Below are positions 7,699 through 15,238 of a DNA stretch of 43,861 nt, in pieces. This DNA is from a virus. Below the pieces are notes generated by a model. It was not told the origin of the DNA and made no database searches. It saw only the letters and a program-made list of their open reading frames with translations. The translations under genes and the position numbers were made by a program. Position 1 is the stretch's first letter; each line of letters opens with the position of its first letter. The stretch is taken from the IMG/VR virus record IMGVR_UViG_3300037166_000041, positions 1 to 43,861 of that record. The stretch is one strand, 5' to 3'.

Positions 7699-7754
7699 TA
7701 GAAGTAGAGGTCAGAGTACAGTTGAGCATTTAGAAATATCACAGGAGGCACCAC
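7693..7754 (+). promoter_or_regulatory. Promoter of recurrent TTATAATAGA type with conserved leader
   Basis: TTATAATAGA (TATAAT at 7694-7699) follows a CCCTTAAC box. The downstream ~55 bases match the leader at 14968-15022 closely (GTAGAGG, CAGTTGA, CTAGAAnTAT-like, CAGGAG). No -35 hexamer is seen. The element overlaps the stop codon of the HD gene. Confidence 0.65.
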
Positions 7755-8171
7755 ATGGCAAAAGGTAAGCAGCAGCACGCGCACGGGGCGGTCACGCCTA
7801 AAGAATGGGAAGAGGTTCGCGAATTGTTGAACGGCGATCTATTTCTCGGCCCCTTCGATCACTCTCGTAGCCGCAAGGCACTTGACGCTGTATTCGCCAA
7901 GCGCCCCGCGTCGTATACGCTGGAGCAGATAATGAGCGCGGGTGAAACTGTAGCAGCGCATATTTCTGACAGCAGGGACCGTGCGGACTTCCGAATGCAT
8001 CTCAATGATGTGTATGCCCGTCTCCAGCCCACGCCCAAGCCGAAGACGGTGGAGGAGCGTCTAGCAGAGATTGCAAGCAAGTATGCGATTACGCTGGATG
8101 AGAAGGACCGAGCGAAATACTTTACTGAGATCATAACCGCGCTTAAGGAAAACGAGGCCAACAATGGATGA
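7755..8171 (+). CDS. Hypothetical protein
   Basis: 138 residues, predominantly charged and probably helical, with no recognised domain. The start has an AGGAGGCACC ribosome binding site, the same string found before the lysozyme and zinc-ribbon genes on the other strand. First gene of the transcript from the 7694 promoter. Confidence 0.7.
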   Translation: MAKGKQQHAHGAVTPKEWEEVRELLNGDLFLGPFDHSRSRKALDAVFAKRPASYTLEQIMSAGETVAAHISDSRDRADFRMHLNDVYARLQPTPKPKTVEERLAEIASKYAITLDEKDRAKYFTEIITALKENEANNG

Positions 8172-8658
8172 ATTGAAATATGCGAAAAGTTTGTACGGTT
8201 TGCAAACGCGTATAAATACTGCTAAGGAAAACCATGTTCTTACTATTGAAATGGATATAGTTCCATTGCAAGGATTCATCGAGCAGATTGACGGCTTGAT
8301 GGGAGAGGTAGCCGCGCAAAAAGACGAGATAACCGAACTAAAGCGTTCGCGTGACTCGTTCTCTGGTATGTGGAAGCGAGCTGCCCTTGAGAACACGACG
8401 CTTGAGGATGAGAACGCGGCGCTCACGGCCCAGGTCGAGCGGCTGACAGCGCCGATGAGCAAAGAAGAGCACGAGCGTTTCCACCATGACTATGTTGCCT
8501 TCCAGATTTTTGATGTGAATGGTTTCGTTGCCGCCCGTGCAGCCGCGCCTGCAACCGGCGCAGAGCAAGTCCACGCGCCTAAGACAATCGTGCCGGAGCC
8601 AGACCAGAGGCGGATTGAGACTGAGCGGTTTCCGCAGAAAGGACAGGACAATGGCTGA
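8164..8658 (+). CDS. Coiled-coil hypothetical protein
   Basis: 164 residues. A long heptad-like helix covers about 40-100 (IEQIDGLMGEVAAQKDEI and LENTTLEDENAALTAQVERL), followed by a Pro/Ala-rich tail. Overlaps the previous gene by 8 bases. Probably oligomeric; role unknown. Confidence 0.65.
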   Translation: MDELKYAKSLYGLQTRINTAKENHVLTIEMDIVPLQGFIEQIDGLMGEVAAQKDEITELKRSRDSFSGMWKRAALENTTLEDENAALTAQVERLTAPMSKEEHERFHHDYVAFQIFDVNGFVAARAAAPATGAEQVHAPKTIVPEPDQRRIETERFPQKGQDNG

Positions 8659-9055
8659 GTTGAAGACAACATCAGAGACACGCGCCGCAATGAGGAAGTA
8701 TATCACTGAGATGGTCGAAGCAGATAGCGGCTGGTCAGATCAGAACCGCGATCAGGGCTTTCTTCTTGACGACGTGGAGAATCTTAAGCGCGATCTGGCC
8801 GAGGCGCAAAAGAATACGTGGCAGGATATCACGCCGGAGAACCTGCCGAAAGTGGGCGGATGCTATCTTGTTACTCTGCTCCATCCAGTCTTTCCCAAGC
8901 CTATGGTGCTGATGGCGCACTTCGTCATTTTTGAAGATGGAGGTAAATGGTCCCTAGACGGAAACTGGCTGGACAAAAGGGCGATTGGAATCATTGCGTG
9001 GATGAATTTTCCTACGCCATTCAACCCGCCAGCGCAGGAAGGGAGCAATCCATGA
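8651..9055 (+). CDS. DUF551-like protein, copy 1
   Basis: 134 residues. After an N-terminal helix comes TWQDITPENLPKVGGCYLVT (about 56-75), and near the end IIAWMNFPTPFNPP: the W-x-D-I/V, P-x-x-G, and terminal aromatic-Pro pattern of DUF551. Function of the family is unknown. ATG 8651 is chosen by the 8-base overlap with the upstream gene. Its central 55 bases are identical to the next gene. Confidence 0.72.
   Translation: MAELKTTSETRAAMRKYITEMVEADSGWSDQNRDQGFLLDDVENLKRDLAEAQKNTWQDITPENLPKVGGCYLVTLLHPVFPKPMVLMAHFVIFEDGGKWSLDGNWLDKRAIGIIAWMNFPTPFNPPAQEGSNP
8795..8849 (+). repeat. 55-base identical block, copy 1 (second copy 9253-9307)
   Basis: Bases 8795-8849 and 9253-9307 are identical, including all third codon positions, while the surrounding coding sequence of the two DUF551-like genes has diverged. 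This points to recent duplication or gene conversion of the core. Confidence 0.9.
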
Positions 9056-9462
9056 ACGCACACTTAGCAAAGATTCGTGAGATTGCTGCATTGAAGCGCC
9101 AGTTGGACGAGGCGAAAGCAGAAGTCAAGCGCATCACAGATATGCTATCTGACTCAGCAACCGTCCATGCGAACATCATGCGCGGGACCATCAAAATCAG
9201 CAAAGCGAACCTGATTCATGCCGCAGGACTCCCTGCGAACATTGAAGAGCAACTGGCCGAGGCGCAAAAGAATACGTGGCAGGATATCACGCCGGAGAAC
9301 CTGCCGAGGAAAGGCGACGAGGTAGGGTACTGGAGTAAGAGCGGTGAGTTTGTAGTGTGTTCGATTTGGAACTCTAGGAATCTCACTTATAAACAATGGA
9401 AGTATGGGGGTTGGAAGTATCTCCATCCCATCAACCCGCCCGTACAGGAGCCGAAGCCATGA
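9052..9462 (+). CDS. DUF551-like protein, copy 2
   Basis: 136 residues. An N-terminal coiled-coil-like helix (IAALKRQLDEAKAEVKRI) is followed by the same AEAQKNTWQDITPENLP block as its neighbour and a terminal YLHPINPP. It overlaps the previous stop by 4 bases. Together with 8651-9055 it forms a tandem pair with a shared core but different flanks. Confidence 0.72.
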   Translation: MNAHLAKIREIAALKRQLDEAKAEVKRITDMLSDSATVHANIMRGTIKISKANLIHAAGLPANIEEQLAEAQKNTWQDITPENLPRKGDEVGYWSKSGEFVVCSIWNSRNLTYKQWKYGGWKYLHPINPPVQEPKP

Positions 9463-9725
9463 AGCGCGGTCCTAAAAGATACGAGGATAGAACTAACGGC
9501 AACGGTGTCGTACCGACGCGTGTTATCGCTCAGTGGACTGGCCTTTCTGTTCGCGGAGTTGAGTATGCTCTGGCGAGGGCGATACGCAAGTTGAAGGCTA
9601 AGCCGGGTGCCTTCGAGGCCCTTCTCGATTACGTTCATGCTTGCGCTGCTGCGGAGGTTCCGCCGATTCACGCCTACAGCGCTGAGTGCAATCTCAACTT
9701 TCGCACTAAGTTCATAAAACACTGA
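9459..9725 (+). CDS. Small helix-turn-helix protein (sigma region 4-like)
   Basis: 88 residues. RVIAQWTGLSVRGVEYALAR (about 22-41) followed by AIRKLKAKPG matches the helix-turn-helix of sigma-70 region 4. Likely a DNA-binding regulator; it is too short to be a complete sigma factor. ATG 9459 overlaps the upstream gene by 4 bases. Confidence 0.55.
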   Translation: MKRGPKRYEDRTNGNGVVPTRVIAQWTGLSVRGVEYALARAIRKLKAKPGAFEALLDYVHACAAAEVPPIHAYSAECNLNFRTKFIKH

Positions 9726-9740
9726 GAGGAGAACACTACG

Positions 9741-10946
9741 ATGCAGCAAATAATCATCACTTGCCCTAAGTGCAAAGCCGACATTGAATTGACTGATACG
9801 CTTGCCGGCCCTTTGCTCGAATCCACCAAGAAACAGGCGGCAGAGGATTTGGCTGCTGCAAACAAACGTGCCGACACAATCGCGGCCAGTATTGGCGAGG
9901 CTGTGGCCCGCGAGCACAATGCCACTAAAGCCGCTGTTATGGCCGAGGCTAAGGCTGCTGCGGCTGATGACCTTCGACGTGCGCAGCAAGCAGCCGCAGA
10001 TGCTGAGCAACAAGCTGAGTCCTTGCAGGTAAAACTCACTGCCGCGCAAAGAGCGCAGGCCGAAGCCCTCAAACGTGAGCGTGAGTTGGCCGACAAAGAG
10101 CGCGAGTTGGACCTCACCATCGAGCAGCGAGTGTTGGCAGCATCCTCCACCATCCGACAACAGGCTACCACACAGGCGGATGAGGCCAACCGGCTGAAGC
10201 TGATGGAGCGGGACCAGCTTGTTGAGTCCATGCAGAAGAAGGTATCCGAGCTGCAACAAAAGATCGAGCAGGGCAGTCAGCAGCTTCAAGGCGAGGTGCA
10301 GGAGCTTGACCTGAAGCAGCAGCTTCGCACGAAGTTCCCTTTCGATGCAATCGGCGAAGTCGCCAAAGGTGTGAATGGCGCGGACATCACTCAAAAGGTT
10401 AGCAGCCCGTCAGGTGCCATCGCTGGCCTTATCTTGTGGGAGTCCAAGCGCACGAAACGGTGGAGCGACGGTTGGCTCGCCAAACTGCGCGAGGACGGCC
10501 GCAAGGCCCAGGCCGACCTGTTAGTGATTGTCTCCACCGCCCTGCCAGAAGAGGTAGAGTCTTTCAACTGCGTCGATGGCGTGTGGGTATGCTCGCCGCA
10601 GGCTGCGATGCCAGTGGCCTTAGCATTGCGTGCCATTCTCCTTTCTGTACATAATGTCAAGCAAACCCAGGCCGGCATGGCGACGACGGCAGAAGAGGTC
10701 TACATCTACGTCACTGGTCCACAGTTCCGGCACAGGGTTGAAGCGCTTGTGGAGGCGTTCACCACCATGCAAGAAGACCTTACCGCTGAGCAGAAAGTGC
10801 AGCAGCGGCAGTGGGCAAAACGGGCGGCGCAGATTGAGCGAGTACTCACATCCACCAGCGGAATGTTCGGCGACTTACAGGGAATCGCGGGTAAGGCGCT
10901 GCCGGCGCCGGCAGGGTTGTCACTAAGTAACGGAGGTGGAGAATGA
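9741..10946 (+). CDS. DUF2130 family protein with long coiled coil
   Basis: 401 residues. N-terminal half zinc ribbon CPKCKADIEL (9-18), then an Ala/Glu/Arg-rich coiled coil from about 30 to 190, then the DUF2130 core: GLILWESKRTKRWSDGWLAK near 228-247, with acidic and Lys residues like a restriction-endonuclease-type fold, followed by LLVIVSTALPEEVESF. DUF2130 is related in layout to RmuC (coiled coil plus nuclease-like domain), but its activity is not established. GAGGAG precedes the ATG. The sequence covers the family's expected architecture, so it looks intact. Confidence 0.8.
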   Translation: MQQIIITCPKCKADIELTDTLAGPLLESTKKQAAEDLAAANKRADTIAASIGEAVAREHNATKAAVMAEAKAAAADDLRRAQQAAADAEQQAESLQVKLTAAQRAQAEALKRERELADKERELDLTIEQRVLAASSTIRQQATTQADEANRLKLMERDQLVESMQKKVSELQQKIEQGSQQLQGEVQELDLKQQLRTKFPFDAIGEVAKGVNGADITQKVSSPSGAIAGLILWESKRTKRWSDGWLAKLREDGRKAQADLLVIVSTALPEEVESFNCVDGVWVCSPQAAMPVALALRAILLSVHNVKQTQAGMATTAEEVYIYVTGPQFRHRVEALVEAFTTMQEDLTAEQKVQQRQWAKRAAQIERVLTSTSGMFGDLQGIAGKALPAPAGLSLSNGGGE

Positions 10947-11116
10947 CTTGGAAACTTAGACGCTTAGTTTGGAGAGGTGATCACTTCGACATTGAGCGCC
11001 AGCGAGGTATTTACTTTCTTCATCAGCGCATAAAGGTAGGCGGTTCTATGTGCAGGTGCAGTGGTAGCCGTAGCTTTGTGTTTAAGTATCTGTGTGGAAT
11101 TGGAGGCGGAGAATGA
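10943..11116 (+). CDS. 57-residue protein starting MTWK
   Basis: Short gene overlapping the DUF2130 stop by 4 bases. It reads MTWKLRRLVWRGDHFDIERQ at the start and ends FVFKYLCGIGGGE; it contains MCRC, which could bind metal. The GGAGGTGGAG site precedes it. Its own last codons (GGAGGCGGAGAA) form the ribosome binding site of the next gene. Confidence 0.6.
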   Translation: MTWKLRRLVWRGDHFDIERQRGIYFLHQRIKVGGSMCRCSGSRSFVFKYLCGIGGGE

Positions 11117-11265
11117 CCTGGAAACAGCGTGCGTGGTACTTAGGCAAGTTTGCTCTACTTGTCGTAGCATTCTATGTTTTGGGAATTCAACATACACCAT
11201 GGCCACGCGCTATTATTGGCGGTTTGCTGATTGGTGTATGGGCGTCGAAATGGGGCGAAGAATGA
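11113..11265 (+). CDS. 50-residue membrane protein starting MTWK
   Basis: Two hydrophobic segments, FALLVVAFYVLGI (about 13-25) and AIIGGLLIGVWA (about 33-44), separated by a short polar loop, suggest a two-pass inner-membrane peptide. The 24 bases around its start are 22/24 identical to those of the preceding gene. Function unknown; a membrane-active phage peptide is possible but not shown. Confidence 0.65.
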   Translation: MTWKQRAWYLGKFALLVVAFYVLGIQHTPWPRAIIGGLLIGVWASKWGEE

Positions 11266-11465
11266 GCAAACAAGTTGACCTGCTTAGTGCGCACTGCGTG
11301 TTCACGCGCGACGTGGAAATCGCCTGGCTTGAGATGTGGTCTAAGCCTAACATCGCAAAGGACCTCAAGCCTAATGCGGAATCTGTGGGCAGGTACGTAG
11401 CAGCAGTCGACGTTGCCGTGACTAAGTACCGTGAAGCTTGTTACGCGACGGTGGGAGGCGGTTGA
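11262..11465 (+). CDS. Small hypothetical protein
   Basis: 67 residues, ATG overlapping the previous stop by 4 bases. Mostly helical (VGRYVAAVDVAVTKYREACY). No family recognised. Confidence 0.6.
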   Translation: MSKQVDLLSAHCVFTRDVEIAWLEMWSKPNIAKDLKPNAESVGRYVAAVDVAVTKYREACYATVGGG

Positions 11466-11720
11466 GTGAGCCTGCCGCCTGGAATCCACATCACAGCCGT
11501 CACGCCACCGACCACGCCTGGCTGGCCCATCGTCGCGCACTGTCCACTGTGCCGGCAGACCGTCATCGTACTTCATTCGTGGTGCATCAAACCAACTGAC
11601 GGCGACTTCTTCTATATGCCTAACACGTGTGTAGATGAGGAGTTTGGAGTACGGCACAACTTGATGATCGAGCGCGGCATAGCGCTCACAGGAACGTGGT
11701 TTGAGGAGGGAGGGCATTGA
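11466..11720 (+). CDS. Small CxxC protein
   Basis: 84 residues, GTG start directly after the previous stop, with GGGAGGCGG upstream. CPLC (26-29) with further Cys residues at WC and TC could coordinate zinc. No function recognised. Confidence 0.6.
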   Translation: MSLPPGIHITAVTPPTTPGWPIVAHCPLCRQTVIVLHSWCIKPTDGDFFYMPNTCVDEEFGVRHNLMIERGIALTGTWFEEGGH

Positions 11721-12269
11721 GTGACTTTAGTACAAATAACTCAGGAGTTTAATCTCAATCCTGCTATCTGCAGTCCTTGTGGCGGTGCATGCTGCAAAAT
11801 GCAGCCTGGTATCACGGCGCCGGCGCAGTGGGGTGCCACGCCTGAGGAGATAGAGGCTAACCTAACCACGGCGTTCGCCACCGGTAAGTGGGCCATTGAT
11901 TGGTGGGAAGGCGACACTGAACCAGACGGTGATTTAGACGACGTATACTTTGTACGCCCAGCAGCGAAGAATGTGAAGAATTTATTCCACGGCGCGGCCC
12001 GTAATGCGATGTGCACATTTTTCCAGGAGTTTGGCTGTTTGCTACTACCTGAAGCTCGTCCTGACATGTGCTTGGCGTTGATACCTAGCACATCTGGTGG
12101 TTGCTGGCCGCCAGGATCATACAAGCACGAGAATTTGAAAGGCGACTATACCCACCTTTGGCGTCCGTATCAGGCACAGATACTTAGCGCTGCTGAGCGC
12201 TGCGGGTTTTATCCCAGTGACCGTGATGAGGACTCTATGAGCTGGTATCCACTAGGACTTCACTTCTAA
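11721..12269 (+). CDS. YkgJ-like cysteine-cluster protein
   Basis: 182 residues, GTG start. It shows the YkgJ/UPF0153 zinc- or iron-binding pattern: CSPCGGACC at 17-25, then MCTFFQEFGC near 97-106 and RPDMC near 113-117. The family is predicted to chelate Zn or an Fe-S cluster, and its cellular role is not known. GGAGG precedes the start. Confidence 0.7.
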   Translation: MTLVQITQEFNLNPAICSPCGGACCKMQPGITAPAQWGATPEEIEANLTTAFATGKWAIDWWEGDTEPDGDLDDVYFVRPAAKNVKNLFHGAARNAMCTFFQEFGCLLLPEARPDMCLALIPSTSGGCWPPGSYKHENLKGDYTHLWRPYQAQILSAAERCGFYPSDRDEDSMSWYPLGLHF

Positions 12270-12284
12270 GGGAGGTACTACGAA

Positions 12285-12506
12285 ATGACATTCGAAAAGT
12301 TGAAAGAAGCTGAGACTGAGTGCGAACGATTCCTGATGCGCGTAAAAGCGCTGCGGGCAGCGTACGAGAAGCAGAAAGCCGCCGCGGATCACTCTCAACA
12401 TCATTATTACGGCCTCAGTTTCCACCCGATGGAGACAGGCGCCGTCCGCCGCGCCAGTCTCGACTTAACGCGGGCGCTGGCGAAACTAAGGAGTTATGCA
12501 CAATGA
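12285..12506 (+). CDS. Small helical hypothetical protein
   Basis: 73 residues with a strong GGGAGG site. Heptad-like Lys/Glu-rich N-terminal helix; no family recognised. Confidence 0.65.
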   Translation: MTFEKLKEAETECERFLMRVKALRAAYEKQKAAADHSQHHYYGLSFHPMETGAVRRASLDLTRALAKLRSYAQ

Positions 12507-12745
12507 ACCTTGGTGATCGCGTGCGGGATAGGGTGACCGGTTTCACTGGCATCGCACTGGCGCGGATAGATAGCCTATATGAAGCTACTCAATGGCGTGT
12601 GCAGCCGGAGTCTCTAAAACCAGATGACGGCTCTATCACAGGTTTTATTTGGCTAGAAGAAGGCCGGTTGGAGGTTTTGTCGGCGGGACACGAAGCGTCG
12701 AAGTTCACGGGTTTCAAGGTGGTGAATGGCGAGGCGAAAGAATGA
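12503..12745 (+). CDS. Small KOW/SH3-like protein
   Basis: 80 residues. MNLGDRVRDRVTGFTGIALA resembles a short beta-barrel protein found in many phages (GD.V.D..TGF.G.A). It could bind nucleic acid or protein. ATG 12503 overlaps the upstream gene by 4 bases. Confidence 0.7.
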   Translation: MNLGDRVRDRVTGFTGIALARIDSLYEATQWRVQPESLKPDDGSITGFIWLEEGRLEVLSAGHEASKFTGFKVVNGEAKE

Positions 12746-13182
12746 CACAGCCAGAAATGCATTTTGAGCAAGAAGCGCGGGCGCCCTTTGACCTAGCCGC
12801 TGCACAGGCAGAGGTGGTTAGGCAAACAGCTGTGCTATCTCATAACATCGACGATGCTCCAGAATTGCGTCAGGTTCACCGTCAACTAGCACCCAACCGT
12901 GACGCTCTGGATGCTCAGCGCATCTTCGATGCCCTTACGCCGCGCGCGCGGCAGGTGGCTATGCTGCTGGTGTCTGGTTACGAGCGGGATCAGGACATCG
13001 GTCCCGCTATGGGAATTTCTATTAACGGTGTGCACAGCCGCATGCGGGAGCTATTTGACATCTGTGGCGTAGACTCGCGAGTGGCGCTGGTTCTATTCAT
13101 AGTCCGTCGGCCGGCGCTGGAAGCGTTGCTTGCCGCAGTAGCAGTGACGCCGGCGCAACACAGGGGAAGGGGCAAAGAATGA
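12742..13182 (+). CDS. LuxR-type helix-turn-helix regulator
   Basis: 146 residues. The C-terminal half carries the GerE/LuxR HTH: FDALTPRARQVAMLLVSGYE (about 56-75), then DIGPAMGISINGVHSRMREL (about 78-97) with the recognition helix SINGVHSRM. The N-terminal 50 residues are short and acidic, with no receiver or ligand domain, so it resembles stand-alone HTH regulators. It could control host or phage promoters. Confidence 0.75.
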   Translation: MTQPEMHFEQEARAPFDLAAAQAEVVRQTAVLSHNIDDAPELRQVHRQLAPNRDALDAQRIFDALTPRARQVAMLLVSGYERDQDIGPAMGISINGVHSRMRELFDICGVDSRVALVLFIVRRPALEALLAAVAVTPAQHRGRGKE

Positions 13183-13400
13183 AGGACGCGCAGGATTTAC
13201 TCGATGAAGTAAAACACGCGCACACTAATCTGTATGTGTTCATGATTATTAAGGCTGTTCTAGAAAGTGGTGCGCTTCACGGGGCGGCGGAGCAGGGAGC
13301 TGCAATTCACATCGGCAGGCTTTGTGACGCTGCCATTGCACGGCAACTGCAGGCGCATGACAAAGCAAAGGCAGAATTGATGAAGGAGGTCTTAGAATGA
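13179..13400 (+). CDS. Small hypothetical protein
   Basis: 73 residues, overlaps the LuxR-type gene by 4 bases. All-helical appearance; no family recognised. Confidence 0.6.
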   Translation: MKDAQDLLDEVKHAHTNLYVFMIIKAVLESGALHGAAEQGAAIHIGRLCDAAIARQLQAHDKAKAELMKEVLE

Positions 13401-13606
13401 CGGTGCAAGAAGCGATCAAAGAGGCAATGAGCCTGAAGGAGCCAGTGAATGATCCTCTGCAATTAGAGTTCCAAAAGGCACTTGTAAACCAAGGTGTGAA
13501 CTATGGAGATGACCTCATAGCGGCACTTGCCTGTCAATCAGCGGCTATGGGTTTCCATGCCGGGCAAATCTTCGAGCAGAATCAGAAAAGGATGGTAGAG
13601 GGATGA
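13397..13606 (+). CDS. Small hypothetical protein
   Basis: 69 residues, overlaps by 4 bases, GGAGG upstream. No family recognised. Confidence 0.6.
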   Translation: MTVQEAIKEAMSLKEPVNDPLQLEFQKALVNQGVNYGDDLIAALACQSAAMGFHAGQIFEQNQKRMVEG

Positions 13607-14235
13607 CCAAGCAATTGAAAGCGAAGAAAGCAGTAAAGCCGGCTAAAGTACCGAAGTGGCGCAGTGAACTGAATAGCTTGGAACGCGGCTTCAACAGTAA
13701 AATGGATGGTCTACGCAGTACCATCGAAGAACTGCGTACTGAACTACAACTTTGCCGCATGGCTGACGCTGAATTGACGCGGCGCATTGCAGCCTTAGTC
13801 ACGAGCCTGCATAAGTGCAGCGATGCGCCAGAAGTCAAGCCACCACTTGGGCCAGCGAAGCGCGCAGACACTACGTGCAGCAAAGCACATACGTACGTCA
13901 ATGGCATAGATACTGCAGACCATGCGCACTCGGCACCATGTGCGCACAAAAATAGAAGTGAGCAGTCCACTGACGATCGTATGCAGGGTATCACGTTCTG
14001 CTTTGATTGCGGCCAGCCATGTAGTACACACCTTATCGACTCCGACTTTGTTGTAGACTCATTTCACAGTATAGGCAGACGCGCCGAAGGTGACCTAAAG
14101 CAAATTGTAGTCGCTGGACAGTTTGACGCTGACATCGCCCAAGGGCCGTTGTTAGTACACGTTCTTGGCGGCGCCGCGTACAGGCTGCGTGAAGCACACA
14201 AAGTCCACATCACAGTGACGGAGGTAATTGAGTGA
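13603..14235 (+). CDS. Hypothetical protein, coiled coil plus Cys-rich part
   Basis: 210 residues. Lys-rich N-terminus (KAKKAVKPAKVPK), a coiled-coil segment around 25-70 (LNSLERGFNSKMDGLRSTIE), then a region with CFDCGQPC near 132-139 that could bind zinc. Function unknown. Confidence 0.62.
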   Translation: MTKQLKAKKAVKPAKVPKWRSELNSLERGFNSKMDGLRSTIEELRTELQLCRMADAELTRRIAALVTSLHKCSDAPEVKPPLGPAKRADTTCSKAHTYVNGIDTADHAHSAPCAHKNRSEQSTDDRMQGITFCFDCGQPCSTHLIDSDFVVDSFHSIGRRAEGDLKQIVVAGQFDADIAQGPLLVHVLGGAAYRLREAHKVHITVTEVIE

Positions 14236-14495
14236 AGGTATTCAGGTTTGACGATCAGTTCATCGCCGCGCGCAATCTAGAAGAGGCCACTGCGGAATAC
14301 GCCGGCATCTTCAGCCAAAGTGAACCACCCATCATCGGCGTGGAATTAACCGATGCCGAGATGGACTCCATCAAGGTAGAGCAGCTGGATGAAGATGACG
14401 TGCCCACTGGTGAGTTTCAAACTATCCACCAAGAACTAGCTGCATGTGGCGATGCTGAGGACAGTGACGCCCGGTATCTGTGCGGTGTTGAGTGA
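14232..14495 (+). CDS. Small acidic protein
   Basis: 87 residues, GTG start overlapping the previous stop by 4 bases. Strongly acidic (EQLDEDDVPTGE, GDAEDSD). Acidic phage proteins of this size can mimic DNA or inhibit host enzymes, but nothing here proves that. Confidence 0.6.
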   Translation: MKVFRFDDQFIAARNLEEATAEYAGIFSQSEPPIIGVELTDAEMDSIKVEQLDEDDVPTGEFQTIHQELAACGDAEDSDARYLCGVE

Positions 14496-14504
14496 CGGTC
14501 ACTC
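14490..14504. promoter_or_regulatory. Palindrome GAGTGACGGTCACTC
   Basis: Perfect 7-base inverted repeat with a 1-base centre, covering the stop codon of the upstream gene. The GTGAC half-site recurs in the two palindromes at 35911-35951. The 110 bases between it and the J-domain gene contain no gene. Possible operator. Confidence 0.35.
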
Positions 14505-14614
14505 TAGAATGGAAGCCGTAAGATTTGTGGGTGGGAGCATTCTGGAAGTCAGGTCATTTGTGGATCTGTCTGCTGCCATGCCTGCCGTTGCACTTTGAAT
14601 GGAGAACCTCCACA

Positions 14615-14956
14615 ATGACCCTCACACCCTATGCCGTCCTGCTCTTAAGGCCCTCCGCCACGGATGATGAGATCCGCCAACGGTTTCACGCCCTGGCCAA
14701 GACTCAGCACCCTGATAGGGACGGCGCCGGCGGCACCCCAGGGCCTCTCTGGCACGTTCTGAGTGCCGCATACGCCTCTATCAAGCGCCAAGCTAACCGT
14801 GACGCCTGGGAGCGCGCAGAGGCCCTCCGTAGCCGTCGTTGCGCAGCCTGCAAGGGTGCCGGTACAACAGGTGGACGATTAAATGGCGTAAAAATATGTG
14901 CGGTGTGCCTAGGGACAGGGCGTTTTGCCAAGCCGGAGTCAGGCGCCCTTAACTAA
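14615..14956 (+). CDS. J-domain (DnaJ-like) protein with zinc finger
   Basis: 113 residues. Compact J domain: YAVLLLRPSATDDEIRQRFH, HPD at 32-34, then a helix ending AWERAE. Two CxxCxGxG repeats follow (CAACKGAG at 76-83 and CAVCLGTG at 95-102), i.e. half of a classical DnaJ zinc-finger set. It could stimulate host DnaK or redirect it to phage assembly or replication. ATG 14615 has GGAG 9 bases upstream, and the longer frame lacks this. Last gene before the 14962 promoter. Confidence 0.85.
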   Translation: MTLTPYAVLLLRPSATDDEIRQRFHALAKTQHPDRDGAGGTPGPLWHVLSAAYASIKRQANRDAWERAEALRSRRCAACKGAGTTGGRLNGVKICAVCLGTGRFAKPESGALN

Positions 14957-14960
14957 CGGG

Positions 14961-15022
14961 TTATAATAGATGTAGAGGGCGGAATGCAGTTGAACCTCTA
15001 GAAGTATTGCAGGAGAAGTGAA
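14961..15022 (+). promoter_or_regulatory. Promoter of recurrent TTATAATAGA type with conserved leader
   Basis: GCGCCCTTAAC, then TTATAATAGATGTAGAGG (TATAAT at 14962-14967). The leader parallels that at 7693-7754 up to the ribosome binding site CAGGAG. The similarity continues about 55 bases past the -10, so leader and promoter look duplicated together. Confidence 0.65.
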
Positions 15023-15238
15023 ATGCCGCAGACGATGAAAGAGAAGCGTACTGGAGCGATCAAACGGTTCAAGGCCGCGATCGAGGTCCATGAGCGCAAT
15101 CTTGAGTTTGCTAAAAGCAGGCTCAAAAGTTGCGTGGGAATGAAAGCTGAGAAAGAACTTCGTGCGAAGATTCTTGGCGAGCAGAAGGTGATCGTCAGTC
15201 TCACTGAACTCATCCGTAACACGGAGGCGAAGAGGTGA
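15023..15238 (+). CDS. Small basic helical protein
   Basis: 71 residues, Lys/Arg-rich, probably a coiled coil. First gene after the 14962 promoter, AGGAG 9 bases upstream. No family recognised. Confidence 0.65.
   Translation: MPQTMKEKRTGAIKRFKAAIEVHERNLEFAKSRLKSCVGMKAEKELRAKILGEQKVIVSLTELIRNTEAKR

Noticed and set aside
9387-10394. 335-codon minus-strand frame opposite the DUF2130 gene
   Set aside because: Leu/Ser-rich antisense of the coiled coil. No ribosome binding site, and it would collide with two well-supported plus-strand genes.
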